Assembly (NCBI GenBank): GCA_035765415.1
Contig: DASTXR010000054.1
Span: 23,295 to 87,294 of the forward strand
DNA from: CADEED01 sp035765415
Lineage (GTDB): Bacteria > Pseudomonadota > Gammaproteobacteria > Steroidobacterales > Steroidobacteraceae
Direction: 5' to 3'
DNA: 64,000 nucleotides
The notes beneath the pieces were generated by a model, which worked only from the letters and a program-made list of their open reading frames with translations, ran no database searches and was not told the DNA's origin. Numbering within the stretch: position 1 is the first letter of the stretch; every line of letters starts with the position of its first letter. Position numbers and translations under genes: made by a program. This document shows, piece by piece, positions 34,464-42,999 of this stretch.

Positions 34464-34490
34464 CGGCCGTCGCTCCCTAAGCGGCGGCCG
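34464..34490 (-). promoter_or_regulatory. Intercistronic hairpin after the binding-protein gene
   Basis: An 11-bp stem (CGGCCGTCGCT / AGCGGCGGCCG, one wobble pair) with a 5-nt loop lies between the binding-protein stop and spuF, seven bases after the stop. Such hairpins protect the transcript of solute-binding proteins and lower downstream expression. Confidence 0.6.
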
Positions 34491-34496
34491 CCAGGA

Positions 34497-35654
34497 TCAT
34501 TTGCCGGTGCGGAAGCGTGTCCAGCTGCGCGTCAGTATGCGAGTGAACTCGGCACTTTCGGGCAGATCGGGCACGAGCTTCGGCATCATTTCCGCGGTCG
34601 GGAAGACGTTTGGATTGTTCTTCACTTCCGCGTCCACGAGCGGCCACGAGGCCGCGTTGCTGTTCGCGTAGCTGAGGAAGTTGCTGTTCTTGGCGGCAAC
34701 TTCCGGGCGCAGGAAGTAGTTGATGAAGATGTGCGCGTTCTTGACGTGCGTCGCATCGGCGGGAATCGCCATGTTGTCGAAGAACATGACGGCGCCTTCC
34801 TTCGGAATGTTGTACTTGATCGTGAAGGGCTTCTGCGCCTCCGCCGCCCGGTCCCGGGCCATCAGCGTGTCGCCCGACCAGCCAAGCGCCAGGCAGATTT
34901 CGCCGTTGGCCAGGTCTTCGATGTACTTCGAGGAGTTGATGAGGCGGATGTAAGGCCGCACCGAGAGCAGCACCTTCTCGGCGGCCTTCAGGTCCTCCGG
35001 GTTCTCGGAGTTCGCGTCCTTGCCGAGATAGATGAGCACCGTGCCGACGATTTCCGAAGGGGCATCGAGGACCGAGACACCGCACTTGGCGAACTTGGAC
35101 ACCACTTTCGGATCCCAGAACATCGCGAAGCTATCTACAGGCGCATCCGGCATGGCCGCCTTGATGGCCTCTTCGTTGTAGGCGACGCCCGACGTGCCCC
35201 ACATGTAGTTCACGGCGTGTTCATTGCCCGGATCGAACACTTCCATGCGCCGGGTGATGTCCGGATCGAGGTTCTTGAGGTCGAGCTTCGACTTGTCGAG
35301 CTTCTGGTAGATGCCGGACTTGATCTGGCGCGCGAGGAAGTTTGCCGACGGAACGACCACGTCGTATCCCGTGCGGCCCGCGACCAGCTTGGTCTCGAGC
35401 ATCTCGTTGGAATCCATGACCTCGTAGTTGACCGTGATGCCCGTTTCCTTGGTGAACGCCTCGAGCACCGTGGGCTCGATGTAGTCGGACCAGTTGTAGA
35501 CGTTCACGACCTTCTCGGCGTCCGTGTCCAGGGCGGCAGCCGCGGGTTCGGGCGTAGCGGCCGCAGGAGGCGGCGCCTCTTCTTTCTTGCCGCAGGCGAC
35601 GATCAGGAAAAGACAGGAAGCCGAAACCAGAGCCGAAAGGCTGCGAGTGGACAT
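34497..35654 (-). CDS. spuD: Putrescine/spermidine-binding periplasmic protein (PotF/SpuD/SpuE type)
   Basis: This encodes 385 residues. It has a lipoprotein signal (LIVAC), a short Pro/Ala linker, then the bacterial polyamine-binding core: VVNVYNWSDYIEPTVLEAFTKETGI, MDSNEMLETKLVAG, SGVAYNEE, ALGWSGD and FFDNMAIPADATHVKNAHIFINY. The operon has one such gene where Pseudomonas has two (spuD, spuE), so putrescine versus spermidine preference is open. An upstream in-frame start at 35711 would hide the lipoprotein signal. Confidence 0.93.
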   Translation of the reverse strand: MSTRSLSALVSASCLFLIVACGKKEEAPPPAAATPEPAAAALDTDAEKVVNVYNWSDYIEPTVLEAFTKETGITVNYEVMDSNEMLETKLVAGRTGYDVVVPSANFLARQIKSGIYQKLDKSKLDLKNLDPDITRRMEVFDPGNEHAVNYMWGTSGVAYNEEAIKAAMPDAPVDSFAMFWDPKVVSKFAKCGVSVLDAPSEIVGTVLIYLGKDANSENPEDLKAAEKVLLSVRPYIRLINSSKYIEDLANGEICLALGWSGDTLMARDRAAEAQKPFTIKYNIPKEGAVMFFDNMAIPADATHVKNAHIFINYFLRPEVAAKNSNFLSYANSNAASWPLVDAEVKNNPNVFPTAEMMPKLVPDLPESAEFTRILTRSWTRFRTGK

Positions 35655-35675
35655 TGTAGGACCCCTAAATGTTGT

Positions 35676-35700
35676 CGCGACGTGAGACCCACACGTCGCG
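35676..35700 (-). promoter_or_regulatory. Hairpin upstream of the binding-protein gene
   Basis: A perfect 9-bp stem CGCGACGTG / CACGTCGCG with a 7-nt loop lies in the 78-bp gap between spuC and the binding-protein gene, the widest gap in the operon. It could cap a processed mRNA or act as an attenuator. No T-run follows. Confidence 0.5.
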
Positions 35701-35732
35701 TCTTTAGACACGTTATATAACAGCGACCGCGT

Positions 35733-37118
35733 CTATAGCCAGCCCTCGGCTCGCGCTTGAGTAGCGGTTTCATCGAGGGATCGCACTACTTTGGACAGTA
35801 GTTCGTCAATTTCGCGCCTTGATATGACCAAAGGCGGCGCGACGAACAGCGTGTCGCGCGTGGCGCGCATGACGAGTCCGTTGCGCGTGCAGTTGTCGCG
35901 CATCCGCAGCCCCACCTCGCCGCGCGGCTCGAAAAAACGCCGCGAAACCTTGTCGGGCACCAGCTCTATCGCCGCCAGCAGGCCCACGGAGCGCGCCTCT
36001 CCGACCAGGGGATGAGACGCCAGCTCGCGCCAGCGGGCGGCTAGATAGGGCGCGGCTTCGTCCCTGACCCGCTCGACCACCTGCTCCCGGCGGAATATTT
36101 CCAGGTTGGCGATGGCGACCGCGCAGGCCACTGGGTGACCGGAATAGGTGAAACCATGAAAAAACTCGCCGCCCTTGTCGATCAGGACGTCGGCGACCCG
36201 GTCGCCCACCATGAGCCCGCCTATGGGTAGATAGCCCGAGGACAGGGCCTTGGCCATCGTCATGAAGTCCGGCCGTGTTCCATAATGTTCGCAGCCAAAC
36301 CACCGGCCCGTACGACCAAAGCCGCAGATGACCTCGTCGGAGGCGAGCAGGATCCCGTACTTGTCGACGATCCGCTGGATTTCGGGCCAGTAGGTATCGG
36401 GCGGGATGACCAGGCCGCCGGCGCCCTGCACCGGCTCGCCGATGAACGCGGCGATGCGATGCGGCCCGATCTCCTCGATCTTCTGCTCCAGCTCGCGCGC
36501 GCATTTGATACCGAACTCGGCCGGCGAGAGGTCGCCGCCTTCACCGAACCAGTACGGCTGGTTGATGTGCACGATGCCCGGCAGGGCGCCGTTCACGCCA
36601 AGCTGTTCGTGCATGGGCTTCATGCCACCGAGCGATGCGCCGGCCACGGTGCTGCCGTGATATCCATTCCAGCGCGAGACGATCACGTTTCGCCCGGGCT
36701 GATCGAGGAGCTGCCAGTAACGGCGGATCAGCCGGATGAGCGTGTCGTTCGCCTCGCTGCCGGAACCCGTGTAGAAAACGTGGTTGAACTGCGGCGGCGT
36801 CACCTCCTGGAGGAGGCGCGCAAGGTCGATGGCCGGCGTGGTGGTGCTCTGGAAAAAGCTGTTGTAGTAAGGAAGCTCCTGCAGCTGCCGGTACGCGGCG
36901 TCCGCCAGTTCCCTGCGCCCGTAACCGAGCGCCACGCACCAGAGCCCGGACATGCCGTCGAGGATCTTGTCGCCCTCCGATGTGTAGATATAGACACCTT
37001 CCGCGCGCGTGACGATGCGCGCGCCTTTGGCGGCGAGCTGCTTGTGGTCGGTGAACGGATGCAGGTAGTGCGCTGAATCCAGCCGTTGCCACTCTTTCGT
37101 CTCCGGGCGCGTGTTCAT
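35733..37118 (-). CDS. spuC: Polyamine:pyruvate aminotransferase (class III), SpuC-like
   Basis: This encodes 461 residues, a class III PLP aminotransferase. The Schiff-base lysine lies in FMTMAKALSSGYLPIGG, with the conserved LDGMSGLWC, GSGSEANDT, NGYHGSTVAGASLGGM and DEVICGFGRTG blocks. In Pseudomonas SpuC transaminates putrescine with pyruvate. Its ATG overlaps the stop of spuB by four bases. A second class III aminotransferase is encoded at 62508. Confidence 0.93.
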   Translation of the reverse strand: MNTRPETKEWQRLDSAHYLHPFTDHKQLAAKGARIVTRAEGVYIYTSEGDKILDGMSGLWCVALGYGRRELADAAYRQLQELPYYNSFFQSTTTPAIDLARLLQEVTPPQFNHVFYTGSGSEANDTLIRLIRRYWQLLDQPGRNVIVSRWNGYHGSTVAGASLGGMKPMHEQLGVNGALPGIVHINQPYWFGEGGDLSPAEFGIKCARELEQKIEEIGPHRIAAFIGEPVQGAGGLVIPPDTYWPEIQRIVDKYGILLASDEVICGFGRTGRWFGCEHYGTRPDFMTMAKALSSGYLPIGGLMVGDRVADVLIDKGGEFFHGFTYSGHPVACAVAIANLEIFRREQVVERVRDEAAPYLAARWRELASHPLVGEARSVGLLAAIELVPDKVSRRFFEPRGEVGLRMRDNCTRNGLVMRATRDTLFVAPPLVISRREIDELLSKVVRSLDETATQARAEGWL

Positions 37119-38455
37119 ACGTTCAAGAGGAGGTGTTCTCTCTCCCACGAGCTGATGACCTGCAGGAAGACCTCGTATTCGGCTTCCTTGACGATGGTGT
37201 ACGCCGAAATGAACGGGTCGCCAAGGATGCGCACCAGCGGATCGCACTCGCGCAACTCGCGGATGGCGTCGTCGAGTGAACGGGGAAGCGAGAACGGCAA
37301 CTCATGCGCGCTGCCGGAAATCGGCTCCGACGGCTGCAGCCCTTCGATCATTCCGAGGTATCCGCAGGCGAGCGAGGTGGCGATGGCGATATAGGGATTC
37401 GCATCGGCGCCGGCCAGGCGGTTTTCCACGCGGCGTGCCTCGGGATCCGACGCCGGCACGCGCAGTCCCGCCGTGCGGTTGTCATAACCCCATTGCACGT
37501 TGATCGGCGCGAGCTGGAAGCGCGAGATGCGCCGGTAGGAATTGACGTTCGGCGCCAGCAGCGCCATGGCTGCCGGCAGGTATTTCTGCATGCCGGCGAT
37601 GTGCGAGAAGAACAGCGGCGTCGGCGTGCCATCCGCATTGGAGAAGATGTTCTTGCGCGACTTGGTGTCGACCACGCTCTGGTGGATGTGCATGGCGCTG
37701 CCCGGCTCCTTGGCGTGCGGCTTGGCCATGAACGTCGCGTACATCTTGTGGCGAAGCGCGGCTTCGCGCGCCGTGCGCTTGAACAGGAACGCCTGGTCGG
37801 CGAGATCGAGCGCGTTGCCGTGCACCAGGTTGATCTCCATCTGCGCGGCGCCGTCTTCGTGGATCAGCGTGTCGATCTCGATGTCCTGGTCCTCGCAGAA
37901 CTGGTACATGTCGTCGAACAGCGGATCGAATTCGTTGACCGCGGCGATGCTGTAACTCTGGCGGCCCGGCTCGGCGCGGCCCGAGCGGCCCACGGGCGGC
38001 TTGAGTGGATAGTCGGCGTCGATGTTGGGCTCGACGAGATAGAACTCGAGCTCGGGCGCCACCACCGGCTCCCAGCCGCGGTTGGAGTACATCTCGAGGA
38101 TGTGGCGCAACACGCCGCGCGGCGCCATGCCCACGCGCCGCCCGTCCGAATAGAAGCAGTCGTGAATCACCTGGGCGGTCGGCTCGGCGGCCCACGGAAC
38201 CCGCCGCACGGTCTTGGGGTCGGCCTTGAGGATGATGTCGATCTCGGCCGGGCTCATCGCCTTGTCGGTGTCGGGCGGGTAATCGCCGGTCACGGTCTGC
38301 AGGAAGATGCTCTCGGGCAGGCGCATGCCCTCGTCTTCGGCGAATTTCTCCGCGGGCATGATCTTGCCGCGCGCGATGCCCGCCATGTCGGGGATGATGG
38401 CCTCGACTTCGGAAATACCGTGATCGCGGAGAAACTGTCTGATTTCGTTTGCCAT
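37115..38455 (-). CDS. spuB: Gamma-glutamylpolyamine synthetase (glutamine synthetase family), SpuB/PuuA-like
   Basis: This encodes 446 residues of the type I glutamine-synthetase fold. Visible are the beta-Asp-box-type VVAPELEFYLVEP strand, the ATP-region GSAMHIHQS and the glutamate-binding NPYIAIATSLACGYLGM. It ligates glutamate to putrescine or other amines, the first step of the gamma-glutamyl route. Sequence and place (between spuA and spuC) distinguish it from housekeeping GlnA. Confidence 0.93.
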   Translation of the reverse strand: MANEIRQFLRDHGISEVEAIIPDMAGIARGKIMPAEKFAEDEGMRLPESIFLQTVTGDYPPDTDKAMSPAEIDIILKADPKTVRRVPWAAEPTAQVIHDCFYSDGRRVGMAPRGVLRHILEMYSNRGWEPVVAPELEFYLVEPNIDADYPLKPPVGRSGRAEPGRQSYSIAAVNEFDPLFDDMYQFCEDQDIEIDTLIHEDGAAQMEINLVHGNALDLADQAFLFKRTAREAALRHKMYATFMAKPHAKEPGSAMHIHQSVVDTKSRKNIFSNADGTPTPLFFSHIAGMQKYLPAAMALLAPNVNSYRRISRFQLAPINVQWGYDNRTAGLRVPASDPEARRVENRLAGADANPYIAIATSLACGYLGMIEGLQPSEPISGSAHELPFSLPRSLDDAIRELRECDPLVRILGDPFISAYTIVKEAEYEVFLQVISSWEREHLLLNV

Positions 38456-38479
38456 GGGTCTTTCCTGAATTCTCTTGGC

Positions 38480-39244
38480 CTAACTATTTTTTCTTCTGCT
38501 GCGCGCCGCCTTGCCGAACTCGGCAAACAGCGCCTTCGAAAACGGATTGCTCATCACCTGCCATTCCGGGTGCCACTGCACCGCAAGCGCGAACGCCGGC
38601 GCCGACTTCACGCGAAACGCCTCCACGAGCCCGTCGGTGGCGCGCGCTTCGACGGCGAGGCCGGGGGCGAGCCGGTCCACGCCCTGCCAATGCAGCGAAT
38701 TCACGCGGATCCGCTCCTGCCCGGCGAGCCCGCGCAGCACCGAGCCCGGCTCCAGCACCACGTCGTGCGCCGGACCGTACTGGACTTCGAGCGGCTGCTC
38801 CTTGTCCTCGCGATGGTCGTCGAACTCGCCGACCTCGTGCACGCGCTGGTGCAGCGTGCCGCCCATCGCCACGTTCATCTCCTGGAACCCACGACACACG
38901 CCGAACACCGGCACACTCTCCTGCACCGCGCGCGGAATCAGCGACAGCGTGGTGGCGTCGCGATGCGGATCGTGCAGCGTGCCCGGAATACTGGCCGGCC
39001 CGGCGTAGCGCGCGGGCTCCACGTTCGACGGACTGCCCGGAAAAAAAATGCCATCGACGCGCGACAGTATCTCGGTGACGTCGAGCGGTGATTCGAGCAC
39101 GGGTATCAGCAGCGGCAGGCAGTCGGCCGCCTGGACGATGGCCGCGATGTATTTCTCGCCCACCGCGTGAAACGGATGCGGACCAATCATGCGTCGATCG
39201 GCGGGAATGCCGATGACGGGCCTTTTGTTGTGTGAGTTAGCCAT
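38480..39244 (-). CDS. spuA: Gamma-glutamyl-GABA hydrolase (class I glutamine-amidotransferase-like), SpuA/PuuD
   Basis: This encodes 254 residues. The nucleophile is Cys117 in GVCRGFQEMN, and the His/Glu pair is in VQWHPEW. The N terminus (RPVIGIPADRR, HAVGEKYIAAI) matches PuuD. It releases GABA and glutamate from gamma-glutamyl-GABA at the end of the pathway. It is first in the spu operon. The start at 39244 sits about 32 bp from the likely promoter element. Confidence 0.93.
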   Translation of the reverse strand: MANSHNKRPVIGIPADRRMIGPHPFHAVGEKYIAAIVQAADCLPLLIPVLESPLDVTEILSRVDGIFFPGSPSNVEPARYAGPASIPGTLHDPHRDATTLSLIPRAVQESVPVFGVCRGFQEMNVAMGGTLHQRVHEVGEFDDHREDKEQPLEVQYGPAHDVVLEPGSVLRGLAGQERIRVNSLHWQGVDRLAPGLAVEARATDGLVEAFRVKSAPAFALAVQWHPEWQVMSNPFSKALFAEFGKAARSRRKNS

Positions 39245-39275
39245 ACGGTTTGAGGCGGATCGAAGATCCGCTGGC

Positions 39276-39285
39276 TGTCTATTAT
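39276..39285 (-). promoter_or_regulatory. Decamer element at the spuA promoter side
   Basis: On the minus strand this reads ATAATAGACA, identical to 39474-39483 on the plus strand. It lies 32 bp upstream of spuA. It may be a -10-type element or half of a shared operator for the divergent spu transcripts. Confidence 0.45.
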
Positions 39286-39473
39286 CTTTTACGGGATCGC
39301 ACCTGTGACCAGGGCGAGGGCCGTCATTAGACCACAGCCGGGGGCCAACCGGCGCGAGGCGTTGCGTGGCGCATGCGGGGCTTCGAAGCGCCGAAAATCG
39401 CCGTTTGGCCTGTTTGCCGGCGCGTGGCGCACCGGCATATGCTGCTGCGCCCTGGCGCCTGTCGGCGTCGAGA

Positions 39474-39483
39474 ATAATAGACA
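39474..39483 (+). promoter_or_regulatory. Decamer element at the spuI promoter side
   Basis: ATAATAGACA on the plus strand, a perfect inverted copy of 39276-39285, ends 11 bp before the spuI-like start. The two face outward across a 250-bp divergent promoter region. Confidence 0.45.
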
Positions 39484-39494
39484 CCGGGAAGATT

Positions 39495-40862
39495 ATGACG
39501 CCCGCCGCCGAAGCTGACCTCGATCGCTTCCTCGCCGACCATCCGGAGATCCGCTTCGTCGATGCGTTCGTCAACGATCTCAACACGATCGAGCGCGGCA
39601 AACGCATCGATCGCGAGGGAATCGCCGCGGTGTTCCGGCGCGGCATGCCCCTGCCCGGCTCGATGTTCGCGCTCGATATAGAAGGCGGCACCATCGAAGA
39701 CTCGGGTCTCGGATTTTCGGATGGCGACGCGGACCGCCCTTGCATGCCGATTCCGAAAACGCTGGTGCCCGTGCCCTGGGCGAAGGACGGCATCGCGCAG
39801 GTACAGCTCTCGATGAACGAGCACGATGGCACGCCGTTCTTCGGTGATCCCCGTCACCTGCTCGCCAACGTGCTGGCGCGATTCACGCGGCTTTCGCTCA
39901 CACCAGTGGTGGCCATCGAATACGAGTTCTATCTCGTCGACCTCGAACGCGATGCGAACGGACAGCCGCAGCCGCCGCGCGGCCCGCTCACCGGCCGGCG
40001 TGAGTTCCGCACGCAGATCAATTCGATGTCGGATCTCAACGACTATTCACCGCTGCTCGCGGAGATCGACCGCGTGTGCCGCCTGCAGGATGTGCCCACC
40101 ACGTCGTCGCTCGCTGAATACGGCCCCGGCCAATACGAAGTGAATCTCGCGCACGCGCCGGATTCACTGGGCGTGTGCGACCAGGCCCTGCGCTTCAAGC
40201 GGGCGGTGAAGAGCGTGGCGCGCGTGCACGGCTGCGAAGCCACGTTCCTGCCCAAGCCCTACCGCGACATGGCGGGGAGCGGCCTGCACATCCACGTCAG
40301 CCTGCTGGGCGAGGACGGCCGGAACATCTTCGCGGCCGCGAACCCGCTGGAAAGCGCGCCGCTGCGCCACGTCATCGGCGGCACGCTGGCCACGCTCGCC
40401 GACGGCATGGCCCTGTGTGCACCGGGGCCGAATTCGTACCGGCGTTTCCGCACCGAGGCCTACGTGCCGCTGCATCCGACGTGGTCCATCAACAATCGCG
40501 GCTCGGCGATCCGCGTGCCGGCCTCCGATGCAAACAACCTGCGTATCGAACACCGGCTCGCGGGCGCGGATGCCAATCCATATCTCGTGCTCGCGTGGGT
40601 GCTTGCCGGGATGCTTCACGGTCTCGAGCAGCGAATCGAGCCGCCGGCGGTGCTGACCGGCAATGCGTACACACAGCCGGGCGATCCGCTGCCCACGAAC
40701 TGGGCCGCGGCCATCGAGCGTTTCGCGGCCAGCCCGTTCGCGCGCGAGTCGTTCGGCGACAAATTCACGCACCTCTACTCCACCGTGAAACACGCGGAGA
40801 TGCAGGAGTTCAACTCGCACATCACGCCGCTCGAGATCGCGCGTTACCTCGGGCCGCTGTAG
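39495..40862 (+). CDS. spuI: Second gamma-glutamylpolyamine synthetase (SpuI/PuuA-like)
   Basis: This encodes 455 residues, glutamine-synthetase fold. Blocks seen are VAIEYEFYLVDLE, GPGQYEVNLAHA, GSGLHIHVSL, GPNSYRRFR and HRLAGADANPYLVLAWVLAGMLHG. It is only moderately similar to the spuB product, so the two probably prefer different amines. The divergent position opposite spuABC matches the Pseudomonas spuI arrangement. I chose the ATG at 39495 (GGGAAG upstream); an in-frame start at 39366 lacks a ribosome site. puuB follows after three bases. Confidence 0.9.
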   Translation: MTPAAEADLDRFLADHPEIRFVDAFVNDLNTIERGKRIDREGIAAVFRRGMPLPGSMFALDIEGGTIEDSGLGFSDGDADRPCMPIPKTLVPVPWAKDGIAQVQLSMNEHDGTPFFGDPRHLLANVLARFTRLSLTPVVAIEYEFYLVDLERDANGQPQPPRGPLTGRREFRTQINSMSDLNDYSPLLAEIDRVCRLQDVPTTSSLAEYGPGQYEVNLAHAPDSLGVCDQALRFKRAVKSVARVHGCEATFLPKPYRDMAGSGLHIHVSLLGEDGRNIFAAANPLESAPLRHVIGGTLATLADGMALCAPGPNSYRRFRTEAYVPLHPTWSINNRGSAIRVPASDANNLRIEHRLAGADANPYLVLAWVLAGMLHGLEQRIEPPAVLTGNAYTQPGDPLPTNWAAAIERFAASPFARESFGDKFTHLYSTVKHAEMQEFNSHITPLEIARYLGPL

Positions 40863-40865
40863 GTC

Positions 40866-42140
40866 ATGGAACAGAACTTCTACTACGCGACGACTCCGGC
40901 GCCGCCGCCGCACGCGCCTCTGGCCGGCGAGGCGCGCGCCGACGTCTGCATCGTCGGTGGCGGAATCTCCGGCCTGTCGGCCGCGATGCATCTCGTGGAA
41001 CGCGGCTTCAGCGTCGCGCTGCTCGAAGCGAAACACGTGGGATTCGGCGGCTCGGGACGCAGTGGCGGGCAAACCATCTTCGGCTACGCCTGCAGCCAGG
41101 AAAAACTCGAGAAACTCGTGGGCGAGGCCGACGCGCGTTTCATGTGGGACATCTCGCTCGAAGGCATGAAACTGCAGCGCGAGCTCATCGCCCGCCATTC
41201 CATCGACTGCGATTACGTGGCCGGCCACATGCACGTGGGCGTGAAGCGGCGCCACGACGACGAATTGCGCGCCGAAGTCGAATCGCTGCACACGAAGTAC
41301 GACTACCGCAGCGTGCGGCTTCTCGGCCACGAAGAGTTGCGCGCCATCGTCGACAGCGACCGTTTCACCACGGGCATCCACGACGCCAACAGCGGCCACC
41401 TGCAGCCGTACAAGTACACGCTCGGACTCGCCCGTGCCGCCGCGCGCATCGGCGTGCGCATCTTCGAGAATTCCCGGGTCACGAAACTCGACGTCGCGAC
41501 ACACGCCGGCGCGGACAGCCTGGTGCATACCGCCTCGGGCTCGGTGCGCGCACGCCACCTGCTGATCGCCGGCAACGCCTTGTTAGGCGCCCTGGTGCCG
41601 GAGCTGTCGCGCAAGCTCATGTCGGTGGGAACCTATATCGCGGCCACCGAGGTGCTCGGCGAGGAGCGCGCCCGCAAGCTGATCGCGAACAACGCGGCGG
41701 TGGCCGACATCAACTGGGTGCTCGACTACTTCCGCCGGTCGGCGGATCACCGGCTGCTGTTCGGCGGCCGCGTGAGTTATTCCGGCATCGATCCTTTCGA
41801 TTCCGCGCGCGTGCTGCGTTCGCGCATCGAGCGCGTCTTTCCGGGCCTGAATCCGCGCATCGAATACGCCTGGGGAGGTTACGTCGACATCACGCCGAAC
41901 CGCGCGCCGCACTTCGGCCGCCTCGCGCCGAACGCGTATTTCCTGCAGGGCTTTTCCGGGCACGGCATGGTGCTCGCGGGCATCGCCGGAAAACTGGTGG
42001 CCGAAGCCATGGCCGGCGTGGCCGGCCGCTTCGACGTGTTCGCGAAGATCCCGCACCGCGATTTTCCGGGCGGCACGTATCTGCGCCGGCCGGCGCTGGT
42101 GCTCGCCATGTTGTGGTTCCGGCTCAAGGATCTTCTCTGA
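40866..42140 (+). CDS. puuB: Gamma-glutamylputrescine oxidase (FAD-dependent), PuuB-like
   Basis: This encodes 424 residues of the DAO family. The FAD-binding Rossmann motif is DVCIVGGGISGLSAAMHLVERG near residue 28, followed by HVGFGGSGRSGGQ. The C-terminal YAWGGYVDITPNRAPHFG and FLQGFSGHGM blocks are as in PuuB/OrdL. It oxidises gamma-glutamylputrescine to the aldehyde. It directly follows the synthetase gene and is translationally coupled to it. Confidence 0.93.
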   Translation: MEQNFYYATTPAPPPHAPLAGEARADVCIVGGGISGLSAAMHLVERGFSVALLEAKHVGFGGSGRSGGQTIFGYACSQEKLEKLVGEADARFMWDISLEGMKLQRELIARHSIDCDYVAGHMHVGVKRRHDDELRAEVESLHTKYDYRSVRLLGHEELRAIVDSDRFTTGIHDANSGHLQPYKYTLGLARAAARIGVRIFENSRVTKLDVATHAGADSLVHTASGSVRARHLLIAGNALLGALVPELSRKLMSVGTYIAATEVLGEERARKLIANNAAVADINWVLDYFRRSADHRLLFGGRVSYSGIDPFDSARVLRSRIERVFPGLNPRIEYAWGGYVDITPNRAPHFGRLAPNAYFLQGFSGHGMVLAGIAGKLVAEAMAGVAGRFDVFAKIPHRDFPGGTYLRRPALVLAMLWFRLKDLL

Positions 42141-42922
42141 CCACCGCGGCGTTCAATTTCGAACTGTGGCTGTCGGCCCTGCCGGTGCTGCTGATCGCGG
42201 CCACGCTGACCTGGCTGCTGTCGCTGCCGCTGCGCAACGTCGCCATCGTCGATTCGCTGTGGAGCCTGATGCTGTTCGCCGCCGGCGTCATCTACGGGCT
42301 CGGCGCCGATCCGCGCGCCCCGCGCCTCGCATTCGTGTTGTGGCTGCTGGCGCTGTGGGCGGCACGCCTGTCGCTCTACATCACGGCGCGAAACATCGGC
42401 AAGGGCGAGGACCATCGCTACCAGGCCATCCGCGCGCGCAACCAACCGCATTTCGCGTTCAAGAGTCTCTACCTGGTTTTCTGGCTGCAGGCATTGCTGG
42501 CCTGGATCATCTCGCTGCCTCTGCTCGGCGTATTCGCGAGCAACGCGCCGCCAGGCATGTTCGACTTCCTGGGGTTGCTGCTGTGGGCGGCCGGCTTCCT
42601 GTTCGAAGCCGGTGGCGACTGGCAGCTGTCGCGATTCAAGCGCAACCCGGCCAATGCCGATGCAGTCCTGAAAACCGGTTTCTGGCGTTACACCCGGCAC
42701 CCTAACTACTTCGGCGAGTTCTGCATCTGGTGGGGGTTCTGGCTCATGGCCGTATCGGCCGGCGGCTGGTGGTCCCTGCCCGGCCCCGTGCTCCTGACAT
42801 TCCTGTTGCTGCGCGTTTCCGGGGTCGCCCTGCTGGAAAAGGACATCGGCAATCGTCGGCCGCAATATGCCGACTACGTCTTGAAAACGAACGCTTTTTT
42901 CCCGGGTCCGCCACGCAAATAG
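42137..42922 (+). CDS. DUF1295 membrane protein (steroid reductase-like fold), probable CTG start
   Basis: This encodes 261 residues with about seven membrane segments. Family marks are VDSLWSLMLF, RNIGKGEDHRYQAIR and the C-terminal SAM/NADPH-type block GFWRYTRHPNYFGEFCIWWGFW. No ATG is available in frame. CTG at 42137 overlaps the puuB stop as CTGA and has AAGGA seven bases upstream; GTG at 42113 is the alternative. Function is unknown, lipid or steroid reduction by analogy. It is co-transcribed with spuI and puuB. Confidence 0.8.
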   Translation: MTTAAFNFELWLSALPVLLIAATLTWLLSLPLRNVAIVDSLWSLMLFAAGVIYGLGADPRAPRLAFVLWLLALWAARLSLYITARNIGKGEDHRYQAIRARNQPHFAFKSLYLVFWLQALLAWIISLPLLGVFASNAPPGMFDFLGLLLWAAGFLFEAGGDWQLSRFKRNPANADAVLKTGFWRYTRHPNYFGEFCIWWGFWLMAVSAGGWWSLPGPVLLTFLLLRVSGVALLEKDIGNRRPQYADYVLKTNAFFPGPPRK

Positions 42923-42999
42923 CCTAAAGGCCGCCCTGTCATGGGCCGATAACCCGGCAAGACAACCGGAGTCGGCACCAGGATCAAGCAGGCAAACCC

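Noticed and set aside
40175..42136. Long plus-strand open frame running through spuI and puuB
   Set aside because: It is a shadow frame of high-GC genes in another phase. Only its last part (from about 42113/42137) encodes a recognisable protein.
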